Assembly (NCBI RefSeq): GCF_007992455.1
Contig: NZ_BKAH01000001.1
Location: 62,001-126,000, forward strand
DNA length: 64,000 bases
Source: Microbacterium saccharophilum
GTDB lineage: Bacteria; Actinomycetota; Actinomycetes; Actinomycetales; Microbacteriaceae
Reading direction: 5' to 3'
The notes under the pieces were generated by a model, which saw only the letters and a program-made list of their open reading frames with translations, was not told the DNA's origin and did no database searches. The position numbers and the translations under genes are program-made. This document shows, piece after piece, positions 1 to 9,350 of the stretch (its first letter is position 1; each line of letters opens with the position of its first letter).

Positions 1-294
1 AGGCCAGAAGGCGGCCGGGGAGAAGAATCCGACCGCGATCGTGAGGAGGTGCCAGAGCCCGAAGCCGGCGACATCCCACCACGACAGGGTGCGGGTGTGC
101 CGGACCGTGCCGCGCGCGCGGGCGAGGAGCGTCAGCAGCACCTGGCCGACGAGCACGGAGGGGATGGCAATGACGATGACCCAGAGCAGCGCCCAGCCGC
201 TCGCGCTGAACGCGATCCAGCCGATCAGCAGCCACAGCGGCAGGATCAGCGCCGCCGGCAGGAGCCATTGGTAGAACGCACGTCTCAGCCACAT
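1..294 (-). CDS. Small membrane protein, C-terminus beyond window
   Basis: Reading the minus strand from an ATG at 294 gives an open frame of 98 codons with no stop before the window edge, so only the N-terminal part is present. The peptide begins MWLRRAFYQWLLPAALIL and has two clear hydrophobic stretches at about residues 10-28 and 33-55. A short basic cytoplasmic-like segment and a third hydrophobic stretch follow at about 78-98. It is divergent from map, whose start lies about 50 bases away. I do not recognise a named family. The hydrophobic pattern indicates an integral membrane protein, and nothing else about its role can be supported. Confidence 0.7.
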   Translation of the reverse strand, partial: MWLRRAFYQWLLPAALILPLWLLIGWIAFSASGWALLWVIVIAIPSVLVGQVLLTLLARARGTVRHTRTLSWWDVAGFGLWHLLTIAVGFFSPAAFWP

Positions 295-346
295 GCCTTC
301 GATGCTACGCCGGTCCGTCAGAATGGTCTCTGAGGAAAGGATCAGG

Positions 347-1129
347 ATGATCGAGTTGCGCACGCCTGCCGAGATCGAGGCGATGCGGCCCGCGGGCCGT
401 TTCGTGGCGGAGGTCCTCGCGACCCTTCGCGATGAGACCACGGTCGGCACGAACCTGCTGGCGATCGACCGGTGCGCGCACGACCTCATCCGCCGCGCGG
501 GTGCCGAGTCCTGCTACATCGACTACCACCCGTCCTTCGGCGCGAGTCCCTTCGGCAAGGTCATCTGCACGTCCATCAACGACGCCGTGCTGCACGGCCT
601 CCCCCACGACTACGCGCTCCGGGACGGCGATCTCGTCTCCCTGGACTTCGCGGTGTCCGTCGACGGGTGGGTCGCCGACTCCGCCGTCTCGTTCGTCGTG
701 GGGACACCCCGCGACGAGGACCTCGCCATCATCGACACCGCGGAGCGGGCCCTGGCGGCCGCGATCGACGCGGCGGTCGTCGGGCACCGCATCGGCGACA
801 TCTCGCATGCGATCGCCGGCGTCGCGCGCGCGGACGGCTACGCCATCAACACCGACTTCGGTGGGCACGGCGTCGGCCGGGAGATGCACGGCGACCCGCA
901 CGTGGCCAACGACGGCAAGCCGGGCCGCGGCTACCCGCTGCGCGCGGGCCTCGTGCTGGCGCTCGAGCCGTGGTTTCTGCAGACGACGGACGAGCTCGTC
1001 ACCGACCCGGACGGCTGGACGCTGCGCAGCGTCGACGGCTCCCGCGGCGCGCACGCCGAGCACACCGTCGCGATCACCGATGCGGGACCGATCGTCCTGA
1101 CCGACCGCTCATTCCTCGGCGTCGACTGA
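347..1129 (+). CDS. map: Type I methionine aminopeptidase
   Basis: Removes the initiator methionine from nascent proteins in the cytosol, using a two-metal centre. The pita-bread fold residues are visible in order: the substrate His in HGLPHDY, metal Asp residues in SLDFAV and VADSAVS, the metal His in [14 protein letters not shown], and metal Glu residues in LALEPWF and HAEHTVAI. The 260-residue length fits the short bacterial class without an N-terminal zinc domain. An open frame extends further upstream, but the ATG at 347 has a good AGGAAAGGA ribosome site and gives the family's usual N-terminus ([17 protein letters not shown]). Its last 21 bases overlap the convergent 3' end of trmD. Confidence 0.95.
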   Translation: MIELRTPAEIEAMRPAGRFVAEVLATLRDETTVGTNLLAIDRCAHDLIRRAGAESCYIDYHPSFGASPFGKVICTSINDAVLHGLPHDYALRDGDLVSLDFAVSVDGWVADSAVSFVVGTPRDEDLAIIDTAERALAAAIDAAVVGHRIGDISHAIAGVARADGYAINTDFGGHGVGREMHGDPHVANDGKPGRGYPLRAGLVLALEPWFLQTTDELVTDPDGWTLRSVDGSRGAHAEHTVAITDAGPIVLTDRSFLGVD

Positions 1130-1816
1130 CTCCGGCAGGAGGTCGGGCCGTCGCTCGCGGGTGCGCTGCACCTGCTGGTCGTGGCGCCATTGCGCGACGC
1201 GGCCGTGGTGGCCGCTGAGGAGCACGTCCGGCACGTCCCGGCCGCGCCAGGAGGCGGGCTTGGTGTAGGACGGGTACTCCAGCAGGCCGTCCTCGTGGGA
1301 CTCCTCCACGAGACTCTCCGGGTTGCCCACGACACCGGGGATGAGCCGGCCGACCGCCTCGATCATGGCCATCGCGGCCACCTCGCCGCCGTTGAGCACG
1401 TAGTCGCCGAGGCTGACCAGGCGCACCTCGCCGAGCGTCGCGGCGTACGCGAAGACGCGCTCGTCGATGCCCTCGTAGCGACCGCAGCCGAAGACGAGGT
1501 GGGGCACCGCGGCGAGCTCGCGGGCCGTGGCCTGCGTGAACTGCTCGCCGGCGGGCGAGGGGAAGATGAACACGGGGCGGGCGGCGGAGTCCGCGGCGAT
1601 CGCGTCGAGCGCCTCGCCCCAGGGCTCCGGCTTCATGACCATGCCGGCGCCGCCGCCGTACGGGGTGTCGTCGACGCTGCGGTGACGGTCGTGCGCGTGG
1701 TCGCGGAGATCGTGCACGCGGACGTCGAGGATGCCGCTGCCGCGGGCCTTGCCGAGGAGGGAGACCTCGAGGACGTCGAAGAACGCCGGGAAGATCGTGA
1801 CGACGTCGATGCGCAC
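1109..1816 (-). CDS. trmD: tRNA (guanine-37-N1)-methyltransferase
   Basis: Methylates G37 next to the anticodon of tRNAs reading CNN codons, using S-adenosylmethionine, and so prevents +1 frameshifting. The protein starts [14 protein letters not shown]. It carries the SPOUT knot motif [11 protein letters not shown] near residue 130 and the segment [13 protein letters not shown] that holds the catalytic aspartate region. At 235 residues it is full length. The start is GTG, one base after the rimM stop. It is the last gene of the rpsP-khpA-rimM-trmD operon, a set that couples ribosomal protein synthesis with RNA maturation. Confidence 0.96.
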   Translation of the reverse strand: MRIDVVTIFPAFFDVLEVSLLGKARGSGILDVRVHDLRDHAHDRHRSVDDTPYGGGAGMVMKPEPWGEALDAIAADSAARPVFIFPSPAGEQFTQATARELAAVPHLVFGCGRYEGIDERVFAYAATLGEVRLVSLGDYVLNGGEVAAMAMIEAVGRLIPGVVGNPESLVEESHEDGLLEYPSYTKPASWRGRDVPDVLLSGHHGRVAQWRHDQQVQRTRERRPDLLPESVDAEE

Positions 1817-1817
1817 G

Positions 1818-2417
1818 TCAGTCCTCGTCGGCCGGTTCCTCGGCGGGGGCGGTGTCCTCGTCGTCCGGCAGCTCTTCGAAGAGACCGGCAGGCGGCGTGA
1901 CGGTCACGCGACCGGCGGCGAGGTCGACCTCGGGCACGATCGCCTTCACGAAGGGCACGAGGATCTCGCCGTCGCGGCCGGTGGGCGCGACGATGAGCAT
2001 GTCCTGCGCCGGCAGGTGATCGACGCGCGCGACGCGCCCCACGACCGCACCGTCGCGGACGACGTCGAGTCCGACGAGCTGGTGGTCGTACCAGGCGTCC
2101 TCCTCGGCCGGCGCGGACGCGTCGTCCTGATCGATCCAGAGGATCGCGCGCACGATCGACTCGGCGCCGTCGCGGTCGTCGATGTCCTCGAAGAAGACGA
2201 CGGGGTGCGAGTTCATCCAGCGGAACTCGCGGACCGTGACGATCTTGCCGTGCCACGGCGAGGACTCCGGCACCTGGAGGGTGAACTCGGCGCCGGGTAC
2301 GAAGCGCCCGTCCGGGTCGTCGGTGTACAGCTCGAGCTTGAGGGCGCCCTTGAGCCCGTGCGCCTTGACAAGACGGCCGACACGCAGCTGCGTGCGGGCC
2401 GGCTTCGCAGCGGACAT
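1818..2417 (-). CDS. rimM: 16S rRNA processing / 30S maturation factor RimM
   Basis: Assists late maturation of the 30S head, where the family binds S19. The N-terminal beta-barrel signature [20 protein letters not shown] is at residues 11-30. The PRC-barrel part follows, with [13 protein letters not shown] and the terminal [14 protein letters not shown] region up to about residue 175. A highly acidic tail ([15 protein letters not shown]) closes the protein. The 199-residue length is slightly above the roughly 170-180 typical of the family because of this tail. The stop codon is one base from the trmD GTG and the start one base from khpA, so the genes are very likely cotranscribed and translationally coupled. 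Confidence 0.95.
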   Translation of the reverse strand: MSAAKPARTQLRVGRLVKAHGLKGALKLELYTDDPDGRFVPGAEFTLQVPESSPWHGKIVTVREFRWMNSHPVVFFEDIDDRDGAESIVRAILWIDQDDASAPAEEDAWYDHQLVGLDVVRDGAVVGRVARVDHLPAQDMLIVAPTGRDGEILVPFVKAIVPEVDLAAGRVTVTPPAGLFEELPDDEDTAPAEEPADED

Positions 2418-2418
2418 C

Positions 2419-2649
2419 TCAGTCGTCCGCGACGTCGACGCGGACGCGCTTTCCGTCGGCCAGTGCGGACACGAGCGTCCGCAGCGCCTTGGCCGTGCGT
2501 CCGCCGCGCCCGATCACACGCCCCCGGTCATCGGGGTGCACGCGCACCTCGAGGACGTCGCCTCGCGGCGACGAGGAGGCGTTGATGGTGACATCGTCGG
2601 GGTGATCGACGATCCCCTTGACGATGTGCTCGAGCGCGGCGGCCAGCAA
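2419..2649 (-). CDS. khpA: KH-domain RNA-binding protein KhpA
   Basis: A single KH domain of 76 residues with the RNA-binding loop GRGGRTAKALRTLV, whose GxxG is GRGG. The family binds small and structured RNAs and is usually found between rpsP and rimM, as here. The only start consistent with the conserved N-terminus (LLAAALEHIVKGIVDHPDDV) is a TTG four bases after the rpsP stop. No separate ribosome site is evident, so translation probably depends on coupling to rpsP. Confidence 0.9.
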   Translation of the reverse strand: MLAAALEHIVKGIVDHPDDVTINASSSPRGDVLEVRVHPDDRGRVIGRGGRTAKALRTLVSALADGKRVRVDVADD

Positions 2650-2653
2650 CGGA

Positions 2654-3076
2654 TTACTCTGCGTCGGCCTCGGCGGCGGGCGCCTCGGCGTCGGAGGTGT
2701 TGGACTCGGCGGGAGCCTCGGCCTTCTTGGCCTGGGGCTTGAGCACCGACTTCTTGCCGGCGTCGACCGAGAAGGCCGCCTTCGGCTCGGCGGTCTTCAC
2801 CGTCGAGACGGCGTTCGCGTCGCCCTTGAAGGTGCCCCAGTCGCCCGTGAGCTTGAGGAGCGCCGCGACCTGCTCGGTCGGCTGGGCGCCCACGGAGAGC
2901 CAGTACTGCGCACGCGCGGAGTCGACCTCGATGAACGAGGGCTCCTCGGTCGGGTGGTACTTGCCGATCTCCTCGATGACGCGACCGTCGCGCTTGGTGC
3001 GCGAGTCCGCGACGACGATGCGATAGTACGGCGCACGGATCTTGCCGAGGCGCTTGAGACGGATCTTGACAGCCAC
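2654..3076 (-). CDS. rpsP: 30S ribosomal protein S16
   Basis: Structural protein of the small ribosomal subunit. The conserved core ([20 protein letters not shown], then [18 protein letters not shown]) spans residues 2-85. A roughly 55-residue Ala/Glu/Lys-rich tail follows, making it 140 residues against about 80-90 in many bacteria; such tails are common in actinobacteria. An open frame continues far upstream. The GTG at 3076 is chosen because it is preceded by AGGAGAATT and starts exactly at the conserved N-terminus. First gene of the operon that continues into khpA, rimM and trmD. Confidence 0.96.
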   Translation of the reverse strand: MAVKIRLKRLGKIRAPYYRIVVADSRTKRDGRVIEEIGKYHPTEEPSFIEVDSARAQYWLSVGAQPTEQVAALLKLTGDWGTFKGDANAVSTVKTAEPKAAFSVDAGKKSVLKPQAKKAEAPAESNTSDAEAPAAEADAE

Positions 3077-3165
3077 AATTCTCCTGAATGTGTAAGAGGT
3101 GATGAACGTCGCCTGGAGCGTGGGGTGCACACCCGGCGGGGAGCTCTGGGTGGACGCGCCCCGCC

Positions 3166-3193
3166 GGATTAGAGGGTCGAGCGGGTGGTCCAA
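3166..3193 (-). promoter_or_regulatory. Predicted promoter of the rpsP operon
   Basis: On the minus strand, a TTGGAC -35 (3188-3193) is followed after 16 bases by a TAATCC -10 (3166-3171). The start of transcription would fall near 3160, leaving a leader of about 84 bases before the rpsP GTG. This is the best sigma-A-like match in the 185-base gap shared with the divergent ligase gene. Confidence 0.5.
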
Positions 3194-3261
3194 GGATCCA
3201 TTTTGCCAGATCCGGACGGATGCCGCGAACCGGCCGCCGCGCGCCGTGTCAGACTGAGCGG

Positions 3262-4425
3262 ATGACGGTGCCGTTTGCGACATCCGCCCGCTCCACGGTC
3301 GGGCTCGAATGGGAGATCATGCTCGCCGACGGGGCGACGGGCGACCTCGCGCCTCGCGCGCCCGACCTCATCGCGCAGGTCGAGGAGCCGACCGCGCTGG
3401 AACGCTACACCGTGACCGGCGAGCTGCTGACGAACACCATCGAGGTCACGAGCGGCGTCGGCGACACGGTCGCGGCGGCCGTCGACGACATCGCCGACGC
3501 GATCGCCACGGTCCGCACGGTCACCGACCCGATGGGACTCGAGCTGCTGTGCGCCGGCAGCCATCCGTTCGCGCAGTGGTACGACCAGCAGATCACCGAC
3601 AAGACGCGCTATCACAAGCTCATCGAGCGCACCCAGTGGTGGGGGCGCAACATGATGATCTGGGGCATCCACGTGCACGTGGGCGTCGACGACGTCAACA
3701 AGGTGTTCCCGATCATCAACGCGCTGGCGGTGTACCTCCCGCATCTGCAGGCCCTCTCGGCATCCAGCCCCTTCTGGGCCGGCGACCGGACCGGATACGC
3801 CTCCAACCGCGCCCTCGTCTTCCAGCAGCTGCCCACGGCGGGGCTCCCCTGGCCCCTGGCCGACTGGAGCCAGTACGAGGGCTACCTCGAGGACATGGTG
3901 CGCACCGGGGTCATCGAGGACGCGACGGAGGTCCGCTGGGACATCCGGCCGGCCCCGCGCTGGGGCACCATCGAGATCCGTGCGTGCGACGGCATGTCGA
4001 CCCTTCCCGAACTCGCCGCCGTCGCCGCCCTCGTCCAGGTGCTCGTCGAGCACTTCTCGCGTGAGCTCGACGAGGGCCGCGAACTCCCCACCATCCAGCC
4101 CTGGTTCATCCGGGAGAACAAGTGGCGGGCTGCCCGGTACGGACTCGACGCCCGCGTGATCGTGGACCACGACGGCACGCAGCGTCTCGTCACCGATCAC
4201 CTGCGCGAGACGATGGATCGGCTCATGCCGGTCGCGGAGGAGCTGCATTGCGCACGCGAGTTCGCGGGCCTCGGCGCGATCGTCGAGCAGGGCGCGAGCT
4301 ACGCGCGACAGCTGCGGGTGGCCGACGCCGCGGAGGGCGATCTCCGGGAAGTCGTCCAGCACCTCATCCGCGAGTTCCGCGCGGGCCCGACCCTGCGCGA
4401 CCACCTGGCGACGCTGCGTCCCTGA
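3262..4425 (+). CDS. GCS2-family glutamate--cysteine ligase-like carboxylate-amine ligase
   Basis: ATP-dependent ligase of the glutamate-cysteine ligase 2 (YbdK) family. Visible motifs are [10 protein letters not shown] near residue 13, the metal-binding HVHVGVDD near 140, and [13 protein letters not shown] near 285. Length is 387 residues, as usual. The family joins an amino acid to a carboxylate through an acyl phosphate. Members are annotated as weak glutamate--cysteine ligases, but actinobacteria use mycothiol rather than glutathione, so the real substrate is uncertain. The ATG at 3262 is preferred to one 42 bases upstream because conservation begins there. It stands alone, convergent with ffh and divergent from rpsP. 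Confidence 0.85.
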   Translation: MTVPFATSARSTVGLEWEIMLADGATGDLAPRAPDLIAQVEEPTALERYTVTGELLTNTIEVTSGVGDTVAAAVDDIADAIATVRTVTDPMGLELLCAGSHPFAQWYDQQITDKTRYHKLIERTQWWGRNMMIWGIHVHVGVDDVNKVFPIINALAVYLPHLQALSASSPFWAGDRTGYASNRALVFQQLPTAGLPWPLADWSQYEGYLEDMVRTGVIEDATEVRWDIRPAPRWGTIEIRACDGMSTLPELAAVAALVQVLVEHFSRELDEGRELPTIQPWFIRENKWRAARYGLDARVIVDHDGTQRLVTDHLRETMDRLMPVAEELHCAREFAGLGAIVEQGASYARQLRVADAAEGDLREVVQHLIREFRAGPTLRDHLATLRP

Positions 4426-4442
4426 CGCCGGCGGGCCGAGGC

Positions 4443-5993
4443 TCAGCCCTTGCCGAAGAGCTTCTGGATCTCGGCGAGGTCGGCCTCGGTCGGCTGCGGC
4501 GCACCGCCGCCGAGCCCGAAGCCGGAGCCCGTGGGTGCCGCCGCCGCGATGCCGGCGTTCTCCGCCGCGCGCTTGGCGGGGTTTCCCGACCGCGAGACGC
4601 CCGACTTCTTCTTCGCCTGCTTGCCGCGCTTGCTGGACGCGCCGGGCTTGCCGCCCATGGGGCCCATGCCGGGGATGTTGGGGACGCCGCCGCGCGCGAC
4701 GGTCTTCATCATCTTCGCGGCCTGCTCGAAGCGGTTCACGAGCGCGTTGACGTCGGTGACGGTCATGCCCGAGCCGCGGGCGATGCGCAGCCGCCGCGAG
4801 CCGTTGAGGACCTTCGGGTTGCGGCGCTCCCCCGGGGTCATCGAGCGGATGATCGCCTCGGTGCGGTCGATCTCACGCTCGTCGAAGTCCTCGAGCTGCT
4901 GCTTCATCTGCCCCATGCCCGGCAGCATGCCGAGCATCTTCTTCATCGAGCCCATCTTGCGCATCTGCTGCAGCTGGCCGAGGAAGTCCTCCAGGGTGAA
5001 CTGCTCCGTCGCGAGCTTCTCGGCGACCTTGAGCGCCTCCTCCTCGTCGAACGCGGCCTGCGCCTGCTCGATGAGGGTGAGGATGTCTCCGAGGTCGAGG
5101 ATGCGGCTCGCCATGCGGTCCGGGTGGAACGCTTCGAGGTCGTCCAGGCCCTCGCCGGTGGACGCGAAGATGATGGGACGTCCCGTGACGGATGCCACGG
5201 ACAGCGCCGCGCCGCCGCGGGCGTCGCCGTCCAGCTTGCTCAGCACGACGCCGGTGAAGTCGACGCCGTCCTGGAAGGCCTTGGCCGTGTTGACGGCATC
5301 CTGGCCGATCATCGCGTCGATGACGAAGAGGACCTCGTCGGGGTCGGTGGCCTTGCGGATGTCGGCGGCCTGCTTCATCAGCTCCGCGTCCACGCCGAGC
5401 CGGCCCGCCGTGTCGATGATGACGACGTCGTGCTGCTGGCGGCGCGCGGTCTCGACGCCGTCGCGGGCGACGCGGACGGGGTCACCGGTGCCGTTGCCCG
5501 GCTCCGGTGCGTAGACGGCGGCGCCGGCCTGCCCGGCGACCACCTGCAGCTGGTTCACGGCGTTCGGGCGCTGCAGGTCCGCGGCGACGAGGAGCGGCGT
5601 GTGGCCGTCCTTCTGCAGCATCCGCGCGAGCTTGCCGGCGAAGGTGGTCTTTCCGGAGCCCTGCAGGCCCGCGAGCATGATGACCGTGGGCGGGTTCTTC
5701 GCGAACTGGAGGCGCCGCTGCTCGCCGCCGAGGATCGCGACGAGCTCCTCGTTGACGATCTGGACGACCTGCTGCGCCGGGTTCAGCGCGCGGTTGACCT
5801 CGTCGCCGAGCGCCCGTTCGCGCACCTTGGCCGTGAACTCCTTGACGACGGTCAGCGCGACGTCGGCGTCCAGGAGCGCGCGACGGATCTCGCGGACGGT
5901 GCCGTCCACATCCGCGGGCGTGAGCTGCCCCTTCTTGCGGAGGTTGCGGAAGGTCTCGGTGAGCCGGTCGGAGAGGGTGCCGAAAGTCGCCAT
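4443..5993 (-). CDS. ffh: Signal recognition particle protein Ffh
   Basis: GTPase that, with 4.5S RNA, binds signal sequences of ribosome-bound membrane proteins and delivers them to FtsY. The N domain is at residues 1-95. The G domain follows with the P-loop [22 protein letters not shown] and TKLDG-like [15 protein letters not shown] methionine-rich M domain ([20 protein letters not shown]) starts near residue 325. The 516-residue length includes a Gly/Lys-rich C-terminal extension. The partner ftsY is encoded about 3.4 kb further along. The gene ends 17 bases from the convergent ligase gene. Confidence 0.97.
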   Translation of the reverse strand: MATFGTLSDRLTETFRNLRKKGQLTPADVDGTVREIRRALLDADVALTVVKEFTAKVRERALGDEVNRALNPAQQVVQIVNEELVAILGGEQRRLQFAKNPPTVIMLAGLQGSGKTTFAGKLARMLQKDGHTPLLVAADLQRPNAVNQLQVVAGQAGAAVYAPEPGNGTGDPVRVARDGVETARRQQHDVVIIDTAGRLGVDAELMKQAADIRKATDPDEVLFVIDAMIGQDAVNTAKAFQDGVDFTGVVLSKLDGDARGGAALSVASVTGRPIIFASTGEGLDDLEAFHPDRMASRILDLGDILTLIEQAQAAFDEEEALKVAEKLATEQFTLEDFLGQLQQMRKMGSMKKMLGMLPGMGQMKQQLEDFDEREIDRTEAIIRSMTPGERRNPKVLNGSRRLRIARGSGMTVTDVNALVNRFEQAAKMMKTVARGGVPNIPGMGPMGGKPGASSKRGKQAKKKSGVSRSGNPAKRAAENAGIAAAAPTGSGFGLGGGAPQPTEADLAEIQKLFGKG

Positions 5994-6005
5994 GATCCGA
6001 CGATT

Positions 6006-6995
6006 CTACCGTCGCGCGTCGGCGCCCGATTCCGCTGCGGGCTCCTGGAAGATCGTGACCTGCAGTCCGGCCGGGGCGCGGAGGCGCGCGTTGACGGAAC
6101 CCCACGGCGTCACGCGCGGCGCCGCCTCCAGCCGGGCGCCCCCGGAGACGAGCGCGTCGGTCACGACGGCGGTGTCCGAGACCTCGAACCCGATGCGGAT
6201 CGGCTCGCTCGGTGCGTCTCCGTCGGTCTCCACGGCATCGATGAGCGCGACCTGGGCGGCGTTGGCGAGTTCGAGCGTCGCCCGCCCGGCGTCCAGGATG
6301 GCGACGCGCGCGCCCGCGGGTCCCTCGTACGCGTCCTGCTCGCGCATGCCCATCGTGTCGCGGTAGAAGGTGAGGGCGTCCTCGAAATCCTCCGCGCAGG
6401 CGACGACGCGGAGCTGGCGGACCGGGCCGGGCACAGTGACGGCGGCGGCCGCGAGGGCCGTGCCCAGGAGCGCGGGCAGCGCCGTCCGCCCCGGGCCGAC
6501 ACAGGCCCACTGCGCGATCGCCGCCCACACGGCGCCGGCGTGCGCGGATCCCGCCACGGCGGCGGCCAGGCGGGGCGTCCCCGCCCGCTCGAGCCGGTCG
6601 GCGACGGCGACGGCGATGCGCGCCTGCCGGAGCGCGGCCTCCCGCCGCAGCTCGTCGACGAGCCCCATCGCCTCGCTGTTGGCCACGGCGAGGGCGAGGC
6701 TGTCCGCCGCGACGGTCGCGCCCAGGGCGGTCAGCGCGGCGCGGACGTCCCCGGGCGCATCCGCTCCGCCCCCCGCGCGCAGCCGCTCCTCGAGTTCCGC
6801 GATCCGCTCGTCGAGCCCGCCCCACAGGATGTCGGCCTTCGACCCGAAGTAGTTGAAGAAGCTGGATCGGCTGACGCCGGCTCGCCGAGTGATGTCCGTC
6901 ACCGTCGTGGCGTCGTAACCCTGCTCGAGGAACAGCTCGCAGGCGGCGTCGGCGAGCGTGTCGCGCGAGGAGGCCCTGGGTCGTCCGCTGGTCAC
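6006..6995 (-). CDS. TetR-family regulator fused to a C-terminal VOC (glyoxalase-like) domain
   Basis: One uninterrupted 329-residue frame joins two domains. The TetR/AcrR DNA-binding head at about residues 9-57 contains [20 protein letters not shown] and is followed by a helical ligand domain. From about residue 195 there is a VOC-fold domain ([20 protein letters not shown], then [17 protein letters not shown]) resembling glyoxalase/bleomycin-resistance proteins. The VOC part may act as a second ligand sensor or as an enzyme; its catalytic state is unknown. The GTG at 6995 is chosen because the TetR head begins there. It is divergent from lipB, with a palindrome at 7019-7039 in between. A genuine fusion fits better than a frameshift, since no stop or frame change lies between the parts. 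Confidence 0.8.
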   Translation of the reverse strand: MTSGRPRASSRDTLADAACELFLEQGYDATTVTDITRRAGVSRSSFFNYFGSKADILWGGLDERIAELEERLRAGGGADAPGDVRAALTALGATVAADSLALAVANSEAMGLVDELRREAALRQARIAVAVADRLERAGTPRLAAAVAGSAHAGAVWAAIAQWACVGPGRTALPALLGTALAAAAVTVPGPVRQLRVVACAEDFEDALTFYRDTMGMREQDAYEGPAGARVAILDAGRATLELANAAQVALIDAVETDGDAPSEPIRIGFEVSDTAVVTDALVSGGARLEAAPRVTPWGSVNARLRAPAGLQVTIFQEPAAESGADARR

Positions 6996-7018
6996 GCGCC
7001 CATCGTAGCGAGCAGGTA

Positions 7019-7039
7019 TTGTTGGACGCGGTCTATCAA
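7019..7039. promoter_or_regulatory. Imperfect palindrome, candidate operator of the TetR-VOC regulator
   Basis: The 21-base sequence starts TTGTTGGAC and ends GGTCTATCAA. It matches its own reverse complement at 15 of 21 positions and has the layout typical of TetR-type operators. It sits between the divergent regulator and lipB starts, 23-30 bases from each, so it could control either or both. Binding is inferred only. Confidence 0.5.
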
Positions 7040-7068
7040 TGCCCATCCCCGCGATCCGGAGGAGCGTC

Positions 7069-7746
7069 ATGCTCGATGTCCAGACGGTCGGCCTCGCGCC
7101 GGACCTCGTCCCCTACCTCGACGGCTGGGCGCTGCAGCGCGAGGTCCACGCCGCCGTCGTCGCCCGCGAACGGCCCGACACCCTGCTGCTCATGGAGCAC
7201 GAGAGCGTCTACACGGCAGGTGCCCGCACGGCGCGCCACGAGCGTCCTACCGACGGCACACCGGTCGTGGACGTCGACCGCGGCGGAAAGATCACGTGGC
7301 ACGGGCCCGGCCAGCTCGTCGGCTACCCGATCGTGCGGCTCCCGGAACCCGTCGACGTCGTGGCGCACGTCCGGATGCTCGAGGAGGTGCTGATCGGCGT
7401 GCTGCGCGGCTATGGCGTGGCGGGGCACCGGGTCGAGGGGCGCAGCGGCGTGTGGGTGCGCCGGCCGCTGTCCGAGGACAAGGTCGCCGCGATCGGGGTG
7501 CGCGTGCAGCGCGGCGTCACGATGCACGGCTTCGCCCTGAACTGCGACAACTCCCTCGCCGCGTTCTCCCGGATCGTCCCGTGCGGGATCTCGGATGCCG
7601 GCGTCACGACGCTCAGCGAGGCCGCGGGCGCCCACCTCTCCCCCGCCGACGTCGTGGATGCCGTCGCCTCCGCCTTCCGCGCCGCCTCGTCAGCCGCCTC
7701 GTCAGCCGTCTCGGCAGGCGTCTCCGCGGCGGAGGTCGCCGCGTGA
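7069..7746 (+). CDS. lipB: Lipoyl(octanoyl) transferase LipB
   Basis: Transfers octanoate from acyl carrier protein to lipoyl domains of 2-oxoacid dehydrogenases and the glycine cleavage H protein. Family motifs are [14 protein letters not shown], the core [17 protein letters not shown], the lysine in [11 protein letters not shown], and the catalytic cysteine in FSRIVPCGI near residue 180. The ATG at 7069 follows a CGGAGGAG ribosome site; an earlier in-frame ATG at 7039 falls in the regulatory palindrome. The C-terminal 20 residues are an Ala/Ser repeat encoded by three copies of a 12-base unit at 7681-7716. Its stop overlaps the lipA start. Confidence 0.95.
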   Translation: MLDVQTVGLAPDLVPYLDGWALQREVHAAVVARERPDTLLLMEHESVYTAGARTARHERPTDGTPVVDVDRGGKITWHGPGQLVGYPIVRLPEPVDVVAHVRMLEEVLIGVLRGYGVAGHRVEGRSGVWVRRPLSEDKVAAIGVRVQRGVTMHGFALNCDNSLAAFSRIVPCGISDAGVTTLSEAAGAHLSPADVVDAVASAFRAASSAASSAVSAGVSAAEVAA

Positions 7747-8774
7747 GCGCCTGCGGCACCGGTCCGGCGTCGCCGGCGGCGGCCGCGCCGGGCGGACGCA
7801 AGCTCCTCCGCCTCGAGGTCCGCAACGCCGAGACGCCGATCGAGCGGAAGCCGGAATGGATCAAGACGAAGGCGAAGCTCGGCCCCGAGTATCAGGCCCT
7901 GCACTCTCTCGTGAAGGAGGAAGGGCTGCACACCGTCTGCCAGGAGGCGGGCTGCCCCAACATCTACGAGTGCTGGGAGGACCGCGAGGCCACGTTCCTC
8001 ATCGGCGGCTCGCAGTGCACGCGCCGGTGCGACTTCTGCCAGATCGACACCGGCAAGCCGGCCGACTACGACACCGACGAGCCCCGCCGGGTCGCCGAGA
8101 GCGTGCGGCGGATGCGGCTGCGCTACGCCACGGTCACCGGTGTGGCGCGGGACGACCTGCCGGACGGCGGCGCGTGGCTGCACGCCGAGACGGTGCGGCG
8201 CATCCACGCCGACAACCCCGGCACCGGCGTGGAGATCCTCGCCACCGACTTCAACGGCGACCCGGTGCTGCTCGACGAGGTCTTCGACGCGCGTCCCGAG
8301 GTCTTCGCGCACAACGTCGAGACGGTCCCGCGCATCTTCAAGCGCATCCGCCCCGCGTTCCGCTACGACCGCTCCCTCGGCGTCCTCACCCGCGCGCGCG
8401 ACGCCGGCCTCATCACGAAGTCCAACCTCATCCTCGGGATGGGCGAGGAGCCGGAGGAGGTCGTGCAGGCGCTGCAGGACCTGCACGACGCCGGCACCGA
8501 CATCATCACCATCACGCAGTACCTGCGGCCTTCGCCCCGGCACCTGCCGGTGGCCCGCTGGGTCAAGCCCGACGAGTTCGTCGCGTTCAAGGACGAGGCC
8601 GAGCGGATCGGTTTCCTCGGCGTCCTCGCCGGCCCCCTCGTGCGCTCCTCCTACCGCGCGGGCCGTCTCTGGGCGCAGTCGATGCTCTCCAAGGGACGCG
8701 AGATCCCCGAGGACCTCGCCCACCTCGCCACCGACATCGCCCGCGACGGGGCGACCTTCGCGCAGGCGGTCTGA
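7743..8774 (+). CDS. lipA: Lipoyl synthase LipA
   Basis: Radical-SAM enzyme that inserts two sulfurs into protein-bound octanoyl groups. Both iron-sulfur clusters are recognisable: the auxiliary cluster motif [12 protein letters not shown] near residues 60-71 and the radical-SAM motif CTRRCDFC near 90-97. The C-terminal serine ligand is in [12 protein letters not shown]. Length 343 residues, typical of the actinobacterial family. The GTG at 7743 overlaps the lipB stop as GTGA, indicating translational coupling. This frame is open for over 4.6 kb, but the upstream part is antisense to ffh and the TetR gene and is not coding. Confidence 0.96.
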   Translation: MSACGTGPASPAAAAPGGRKLLRLEVRNAETPIERKPEWIKTKAKLGPEYQALHSLVKEEGLHTVCQEAGCPNIYECWEDREATFLIGGSQCTRRCDFCQIDTGKPADYDTDEPRRVAESVRRMRLRYATVTGVARDDLPDGGAWLHAETVRRIHADNPGTGVEILATDFNGDPVLLDEVFDARPEVFAHNVETVPRIFKRIRPAFRYDRSLGVLTRARDAGLITKSNLILGMGEEPEEVVQALQDLHDAGTDIITITQYLRPSPRHLPVARWVKPDEFVAFKDEAERIGFLGVLAGPLVRSSYRAGRLWAQSMLSKGREIPEDLAHLATDIARDGATFAQAV

Positions 8775-8790
8775 ACTCGGGCGGTGCGGC

Positions 8791-9291
8791 TCAGTCGGCG
8801 CTCGTGACCGACTGGACCGCGCCGTCGGAGGTGAGGTTGACGAGGAGGACCTCGTCGGTCGCGTCCGGGTCGAGCGCGTATTCGAGGACCGCGAAGGGGT
8901 CCGAGCCGCCGTGCTCGTCGGCGAGGATCGTCATGCTCACCAGCTGCAGCGACCGGATGATGTCCACGTGCACGTCGCCGGAGATGTCCACGAGGACATC
9001 CTCGATGCCCTCGCCCAGCTGCTCCTGCTGCTGCAGGATGTACTCGATGACCTCGCTCGTGCGATCGTCGAGCTCGTCGACCATCGCGTTGCGCGCCTGC
9101 ATGTCGATGTCCTCGATCGAGGAGATCATGGCCGCCGCGACGTCCAGCGCGGCGGCGGAGACGTCGTCCTGATCGGGCGCGGTCAGGTCGACGGTGACAC
9201 TCTGGTCGCCGAGGTCGACGCTCTCGGACCAGAAGATCGATCCGTCGGGTCCGGACTCGAGGAGTCCGAAGTAGTCGTGCTCGATCGCCAT
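8791..9291 (-). CDS. DUF2004-like protein of unknown function
   Basis: A soluble, acidic protein of 166 residues beginning MAIEHDYFGLLESGPDG. It contains helix-rich segments (SEVIEYILQQQEQLGEGIED) and a C-terminal strand-rich half (DPDATDEVLLVNLTSDGAV). It resembles proteins labelled DUF2004, without signal peptide or membrane segment. No enzymatic motif is visible. The open frame extends upstream to 9807, but that part is antisense to ftsY; the ATG at 9291 starts the conserved sequence. It is convergent with lipA and follows ftsY on the same strand with a 59-base gap. Confidence 0.6.
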   Translation of the reverse strand: MAIEHDYFGLLESGPDGSIFWSESVDLGDQSVTVDLTAPDQDDVSAAALDVAAAMISSIEDIDMQARNAMVDELDDRTSEVIEYILQQQEQLGEGIEDVLVDISGDVHVDIIRSLQLVSMTILADEHGGSDPFAVLEYALDPDATDEVLLVNLTSDGAVQSVTSAD

Positions 9292-9350
9292 ACGCCCATG
9301 AAACCAGCCTCGCGACCCGGACGCGACCCCGGCCACGCCGAATCGCCGGA

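Noticed and set aside
4122..7742. A plus-strand open frame of over 1500 codons ending in lipA
   Set aside because: Only the last 343 codons are LipA. The rest is antisense to ffh and the TetR-VOC gene, is Arg/Ala-rich and has no domain; it is an effect of high GC.
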